From the NCBI GenBank assembly GCA_049316985.1, contig JBMOJB010000028.1, positions 1 to 28,126 of the forward strand: a DNA stretch of 28,126 bases, written 5' to 3'. The position numbers and the translations under genes are program-made. The notes under the pieces were generated by a model. That model did not search any database and was not told the origin of the DNA. It saw only the letters and a program-made list of their open reading frames with translations. Shown in pieces: positions 24,601 through 28,126 of this stretch (its first letter is position 1; each line of letters begins with the position of its first letter). The stretch comes from CANHEE01 sp049316985. GTDB taxonomy: Bacteria > Bacteroidota > Bacteroidia > Chitinophagales > Saprospiraceae.

Positions 24601-25399
24601 TTACATTCAATGCACTTGCCGGTTCCGTAATGGTAACACTGGTGGTAGCCGAAGATGCGCCGCAGGTTGCCGTAACGGTATAAACTCCGGCACTTAGTCC
24701 TGTTGCAACTTGCGAATTTTGGCCATTTGACCAAGAATAGGTATAAGAACACCCTGAACCACCACTTGCATTTACGGTAGCTGTTCCATTATTTCCTCCT
24801 GCACAGGATACATTTGTTTTAGCTAATTGTGTAACTGTAAGGGGAGCGCCGAATGTGCCTGAAGCGGTATTAAGCACAACCTGATCGCCGCTTGTACCGG
24901 AAGCACCATTGCCAATGACACTACAGACATAAAAATTTATCGTACTATTTGCTGATGAAGCTGGAGAAGTCCAGTTAAAAGTCCAGGTCTTAGCTGCTAT
25001 TCCCGAACTACTGACAAAATTCTGAAAAGTAGAGGTTTCTAAGTGTTCGGCGAATCCTGATTCAATTCTGACATTAGCGGAAGATGTGCTCAGTGTGCCT
25101 GACGCAGATCCGGCGCCATTCAAAACATTTAATTGGAATCCTGCTTTTTTCGTTGAACCTAGTGTTTTGGCAGAGGTGACAGTAATAGAATAAGTAGTAC
25201 TTGGTGCGATAGAACTGGGAACTCCAAGAATTGCCACTGTACCGCCAAAGTTGCCTCCACCGTGACAGTTGGCACAATTGGCTGCACTCGAACCGGTATA
25301 TCCGTTGGGTGGATTGTCCGGGTAGTCCATAAAACTGCTACATGTAGCAGCAATTAAGATGGACAGAAACAGGAAAGTCTGAAACTGGGTTCTTTTCAT
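21611..25399 (-). CDS. Giant SprB/Ig-like repeat surface protein with CxxCH choice-of-anchor-V domain and type A T9SS domain
   Basis: Secreted surface protein of 1262 aa. Seen: signal peptide about 1-22; an N-terminal domain about 27-185 of the choice-of-anchor-V (reeler-like) type with the motif CANCH at residues 42-46; about thirteen repeats of 70-95 residues from about 190 to 1170, each with a Cys early and a closing YTVTVTDxNGC-like turn; and a type A T9SS sorting domain at about 1183-1262 (LIKPNPVLDIL, SLMPSGIYFLKIE, final KKVIKR). The first repeats are SprB-like, later ones PKD/Ig-like. Convergent with the other giant gene. The CxxCH could bind c-type heme, though the family keeps it for unknown reasons. 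Ser/Thr-rich with low charge, fitting an extended stalk. Confidence 0.92.
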   Translation of the reverse strand: MKRTQFQTFLFLSILIAATCSSFMDYPDNPPNGYTGSSAANCANCHGGGNFGGTVAILGVPSSIAPSTTYSITVTSAKTLGSTKKAGFQLNVLNGAGSASGTLSTSSANVRIESGFAEHLETSTFQNFVSSSGIAAKTWTFNWTSPASSANSTINFYVCSVIGNGASGTSGDQVVLNTASGTFGAPLTVTQLAKTNVSCAGGNNGTATVNASGGSGCSYTYSWSNGQNSQVATGLSAGVYTVTATCGASSATTSVTITEPASALNVTTTGSTLICQGNTNGTASVSASGGGTSYAYLWSNNQTTASISNLSAGTYNVTVTDNNGCTSIKSALVANPTNSVTASASATIATCITEGTATATASNGTAPYTYLWSNGQSDATAINLAPNTYQVTVTDNNGCKASTSTTVSSNKTAPPSTISGNSALTCVQSMTSLSGPAGNYSYLWSTTETGSSINVISANTYILTVTDKGNGCTSSSSKTVTNNTSAPTVSISGNNNINCSQPSTILTASGANSYQWSGPGILFGNSSATATINTAGTYTVTATNSSNGCTNTATVNITDNFESPIIPNITPLNANISCASTFVTLTSSASDALLHQWKFNGNQVGTGRVFNAVNPGTYTLILTNLNNGCTVQTNKVVTTSTVVLSVAASGGKLTCSNTNLALSATAAGAVSYTWSGPGFTSGLQSPNVSNPGTYTVVASDVNGCTGTAQAIVSSDTQKPLVTASASGSISCSTASVTLSASSVTPNLNYSWSSNTGFSNSGNPVVTQQSGDYTVTATNPTNGCTSTASVQVNSSNDKPILSTSSGTITCKDSIVDIAVLVTGNTTGLTYKWSGPLSFTSTKSTEKVTVPGDYNLTVTASNGCSSIAVVAVKIDNSVPSISIQSSKEFICNNDTLVLSAQSTTSIQSYNWSDKSNDAAIKVNKAGTYKVSVTAANGCSDSAELQIKDGKSPEISIVADSLTCLVSKIKPSATIIWDTPLLPNWVGPSGFKSSILQPEITKSGTYTLTVSPKDGCPASKSITIKENKITPTIKITGNTFTCDSTPIVLVANSTVNNLLWKGFGINNITNPTVLAAKTGRYYSFTAGTNGCVAVDSIDVIVQNPPFAIDSAKSMVVNTTGTNANGSIVPLIRGAENKFSYKWSNGADTRNLNNLDSGNYCLTVTDANGCSARSCFTVKTTVSTIDVGIEDLILIKPNPVLDILHLERKGEFTCRSLKILSDKGEQILQYDYAPEQIDFSLMPSGIYFLKIEIESEAYFIKKVIKR

Positions 25400-25445
25400 A
25401 ATGTTTAAATTTTTAGTGAATCAATTTGTTTACCTTAATGTCTGA

Positions 25446-25453
25446 CAAATATA
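25446..25453 (-). promoter_or_regulatory. Bacteroidota -7 element TATATTTG for the right adhesin
   Basis: Exact TAnnTTTG on the minus strand, 46 bp before the ATG at 25399. A TTG lies 23 bp upstream, at the long end of normal -33 spacing. Confidence 0.55.
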
Positions 25454-25546
25454 TATCTAATGTTTATCACTGTTTACAATTCTATTTTATTTAGACGAAA
25501 TGACAGCTCCGAAAGGTTTGTGGTATAATTTAAGCCCTCAATTGAG

Positions 25547-25554
25547 TAACTTTG
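25547..25554 (+). promoter_or_regulatory. Bacteroidota -7 element TAACTTTG for pcrA
   Basis: Exact TAnnTTTG, 32 bp before ATG 25587. A TTTG at 25517-25520 lies 26 bp upstream, somewhat long for -33. It supports the downstream start of the helicase. Confidence 0.55.
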
Positions 25555-25586
25555 CACCCTTAATTTTTTTAAAATTACAAAATACT

Positions 25587-27860
25587 ATGCAATCTTATCT
25601 TCTCGAGCTTAATGATGTACAGCGGCAATCAGTAATTACAAAGGATGGACCTCTTTTGCTTATTGCCGGTCCAGGTTCTGGAAAGACCCGTGTACTTACG
25701 TACCGCATTTCACATTTGATTGAAGAGGGTATTCCTGCCCATCAGATTCTCGCCCTAACTTTTACCAACAAATCTGCCAGAGAGATGAAGGACAGGATAG
25801 CTAAGGTGGTCGGCGACAAAGGCCAAAGGGTTTGGGCGGGGACTTTTCACTCTGTTTTTGCAAGAATTTTGAGGGCTGAAGCCGAAAAGATTGGGTATCC
25901 CAGTGCTTTTACAATATACGATTCTGATGATTCCGAAAATGTAATTAAGGCAATCATCAAAGAAATGAATTTGGATAAGGACAACTATCATGCAGGTTCA
26001 ATTAAATCCAGAATTTCATTGGCGAAAAATAACCTGATGTCCCCTAAGGCCTATGAGCAAAGTCAGGATTTGATGTTACAGGATAGACAAGCCAAGCGTC
26101 CCTTTTTTTTTCAGATATATGCTGAATATGTAAAGAGATGCCATCGCTCCGGTTCAATGGATTTTGATGATTTGTTGTATCAATTTTTTATTCTGCTTCA
26201 CCAGAATCCTGATAGAGTGCTGGAGAAATACCAGGAGCGTTTCAAATACATTATGGTCGACGAATTTCAAGATACCAATTCACTTCAATATGCCATATTG
26301 AAAAAATTGATTATATATCCGGGTAGTTCCAGAAATTTGTGCGTGGTTGGAGATGATGCACAGAGTATTTATGCTTTTCGGGGTGCCACTATTGATAATA
26401 TTATCGATTTTGAAAAAGATTTTCCTGACGTTAAAATTTTCAAACTGGAGCAAAATTACCGGTCTTCACACTTTATTGTCAAAGCGGCTAATGATATCAT
26501 TTCTTACAACAAAAAGCAGATTAAAAAAGAAATATGGACAAGTGTAGACCATTCTGACAGTATTAAAATCAAAGTCATCAAAACGCTCACTGATAATGAA
26601 GAAGGCAAACGCGTGGTCGATCAGATAGCAGAACAGAAGAATCGATATCATTTAGACAACAAAGACATTGCGATTCTCTATCGCACAAATGCGCAATCGA
26701 GGATTTTTGAAGAATATCTGCGTAGAATGAATATTCCTTATCGGGTATTTGGAGGAACTTCATTTTACCAGCGGAAAGAAGTAAAGGATTTGATTGCGTA
26801 CCTTAGGATGGTCGTCAATCCCAGAGATGAAGAAGCATTGCGAAGAGTGCTAAATTATCCGAGAAGAGGCATTGGTGACAGTACGCTTGAAAAATTGAGT
26901 GCTCAGGCTGCTGCACAAAATATGACTATGTGGGAAAGTCTGGGCGAAGTTGAAGTCAGTAACCAGGCAAAAAGAGGAATTGCTGAATTCCGGGATCTGG
27001 TTCTTTTAGGTCAGAAACGTGCTAAAAATGGAAATGCCTATGAGGTCGCAGTTTTTATGGCGAAACAGTCAAAGTTACTGGATACTTTGCGAACTGATAC
27101 GACAGAAGAAGGGATAGGGCGGATGGACAATATTACTTCTTTACTCGATGGTATTAAGGAATTTGTTGAAAATGATGAACAGCAAGTTGATACAGATTTG
27201 ATACAGGACAAATCATTGGCTACCTACCTTCAAAATATTGCCTTGCTAACCGAAGCAGATGAAAAAGATCCGAATGCTGATGCAATAGTGATGATGTCCA
27301 TACACTCTTCAAAAGGTCTGGAATTTAAATCCGTTTTTATTGTCGGTTTGGAAGAAAATTTATTTCCAAGCTTTATGGCTTTGGAGTCGCCGGAAGGGAT
27401 TGATGAGGAACGCCGCTTATTCTACGTTGCGGTAACTCGAGCAGAACGTTTTTTGACATTGACTTATGCGGGCAGCAGATATCGACATGGGCAAGTTCGC
27501 TACTACAATAGCAGTCGATTCTTAGAGGAAATTAATGCAGAACATATGGATGCAAGTTCTCCGCAAACTCAAAATCTGGGAGGCGGAAGTTCGGAAAACA
27601 GGGCTAAGGTCAGTGGCAATTTCAAGCCGGTTCGGCCGTTGAAAGTACTTAGTGCCGCAGCCGTTGCCGATTTTGTTCCGAGTGCTTCCAATTTGATTCA
27701 GGCAGGGCAAACAGTATTACATTTGAAATTTGGAGAGGGAAGAGTGATTGAAATTGACGGAGCAAATGACAATCGAGTTGCAACAATAGAATTTGACATT
27801 GCAGAAGAACCCAAAAAGAGAATCATGCTCAAATTTGCAAAGTTGCAGATCATGGAGTGA
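25587..27860 (+). CDS. pcrA: UvrD/PcrA-type ATP-dependent 3'-5' DNA helicase
   Basis: Superfamily 1A helicase of 757 aa acting in repair, rolling-circle replication and removal of stalled RNA polymerase. All motifs are present in order: Q motif LNDVQRQSV; Walker A AGPGSGKT at 27-34; Ia LTFTNKSAREM; GTFHSVFARILR; Walker B VDEFQDTN at 224-231; III VVGDDAQSIYAFRGA; IV LEQNYRS; V SIHSSKGLEF; VI EERRLFYVAVTRAE. The C-terminus HLKFGEGRVIEIDG with the following strands is the Tudor-like RNA-polymerase-binding tail typical of PcrA/UvrD. The start is ATG 25587 (MQSYLLELN), which begins right before the Q motif. An upstream in-frame ATG at 25500 would add 29 non-conserved residues and would be translated across the likely promoter. 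No partner gene is adjacent. Confidence 0.95.
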   Translation: MQSYLLELNDVQRQSVITKDGPLLLIAGPGSGKTRVLTYRISHLIEEGIPAHQILALTFTNKSAREMKDRIAKVVGDKGQRVWAGTFHSVFARILRAEAEKIGYPSAFTIYDSDDSENVIKAIIKEMNLDKDNYHAGSIKSRISLAKNNLMSPKAYEQSQDLMLQDRQAKRPFFFQIYAEYVKRCHRSGSMDFDDLLYQFFILLHQNPDRVLEKYQERFKYIMVDEFQDTNSLQYAILKKLIIYPGSSRNLCVVGDDAQSIYAFRGATIDNIIDFEKDFPDVKIFKLEQNYRSSHFIVKAANDIISYNKKQIKKEIWTSVDHSDSIKIKVIKTLTDNEEGKRVVDQIAEQKNRYHLDNKDIAILYRTNAQSRIFEEYLRRMNIPYRVFGGTSFYQRKEVKDLIAYLRMVVNPRDEEALRRVLNYPRRGIGDSTLEKLSAQAAAQNMTMWESLGEVEVSNQAKRGIAEFRDLVLLGQKRAKNGNAYEVAVFMAKQSKLLDTLRTDTTEEGIGRMDNITSLLDGIKEFVENDEQQVDTDLIQDKSLATYLQNIALLTEADEKDPNADAIVMMSIHSSKGLEFKSVFIVGLEENLFPSFMALESPEGIDEERRLFYVAVTRAERFLTLTYAGSRYRHGQVRYYNSSRFLEEINAEHMDASSPQTQNLGGGSSENRAKVSGNFKPVRPLKVLSAAAVADFVPSASNLIQAGQTVLHLKFGEGRVIEIDGANDNRVATIEFDIAEEPKKRIMLKFAKLQIME

Positions 27861-28126
27861 GAAAGTGCGATGTTGATTGGTGAGGATTATACCATTTCCT
27901 GAGCATAGCGCAAACTAGTTTGAATGTTTGAGGGTTTGAATGTTTGCTGATTTTTAGATTTCCTTCGGAGTTTACGATGGTCATATGTATCTTTCAAATA
28001 CTTTCTGTGCAAAAAAATATAAATTACACATCATTTAAAAAAGAGACATAAAAAAAGCCTTACCGACTATTTGAGGGCACTGAAAAAGTTAGTGATTTTA
28101 AAAGACAATTGTAAAGCGGTTAAGTA
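27861..28126. other. Right-edge spacer without a confident gene
   Basis: After the helicase I see a 13-bp direct repeat (annotated separately) and TATCTTTC at 27988-27995, one base off a -7 element. From about 28040 there is an open plus-strand frame to the window edge (SLTDYLRALKKLVILKDNCK) that lacks an ATG. The last could be the start of a gene that continues outside the window, but this is not supported enough to call. Confidence 0.4.
27918..27946. repeat. Direct repeat GTTTGAATGTTTG, two copies
   Basis: Copies at 27918-27930 and 27934-27946 separated by AGG, 58 bp after the pcrA stop codon. No hairpin is formed. It is similar in placement to the AATTGA-type repeats behind rpoN and the left adhesin. 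Confidence 0.7.

Noticed and set aside
17096..25399. Repeats as a CRISPR array or satellite DNA
   Set aside because: The periodicity is at protein level (SprB/Ig-like units of 70-95 residues); DNA copies are divergent and in frame.
1..28126. tRNA, rRNA, IS element or integrase
   Set aside because: No cloverleaf with GTTCGA-type arm, no rRNA segment, no transposase motif and no tyrosine or IntI recombinase frame was found on reading both strands.

Overview
The window looks like chromosomal DNA from a free-living member of the Bacteroidota, probably a Saprospiria- or Chitinophagia-like gliding or surface-associated bacterium. The evidence is low-GC DNA, starts without Shine-Dalgarno sequences, several promoters with the Bacteroidota -7 element TAnnTTTG, two very large SprB-repeat surface proteins with type IX secretion (T9SS) sorting domains, a DUF4892-like/OmpA fusion and a cysteine-poor L32. 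Genus cannot be decided from this window.

Left part (1-5150): an untidy accessory stretch. It starts with a MauG/MbnH-like di-heme peroxidase that has no credible start or signal peptide. A 0.9 kb gap with decayed coding follows, then four stand-alone forward genes separated by long spacers: an OmpA-like envelope protein, a DUF4386 membrane protein, a PD-(D/E)xK-like nuclease candidate and a HabA-like membrane protein. One spacer holds a 150-bp inverted-repeat element resembling an integron attC site. The stretch ends in a frameshifted gene remnant and a perfect 20-bp-stem terminator shared with rpoN.

Middle part (5154-16876): mostly housekeeping and regulatory genes. rpoN (sigma-54) is read leftwards and has a sigma-54-like -24/-12 element upstream. 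A DUF2147 exported protein faces a 2OG-Fe(II) oxygenase-tatA pair. A TM2/TPR protein is translationally coupled to a CBS/ACT-like protein. A divergent TPR hybrid histidine kinase carries HisKA, HATPase, REC and Hpt modules in one chain. Then come DUF177-rpmF, ridA-trpS and a Tat-exported glycosylasparaginase.

Right part (17096-27860): two giant surface proteins in convergent orientation, with a terminator for each between them. The left one has a type B T9SS C-terminal domain; the right one has a type A domain plus an N-terminal CxxCH choice-of-anchor-V domain. The window ends with a PcrA/UvrD helicase and a short spacer.

No tRNA, rRNA, CRISPR array, insertion sequence or integrase was found. 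Nothing here amounts to a clearly new multigene system. The best leads are the attC-like element, possible rpoN autoregulation, the promoter palindrome of the left adhesin, the CxxCH adhesin and the TM2/TPR-CBS couple.
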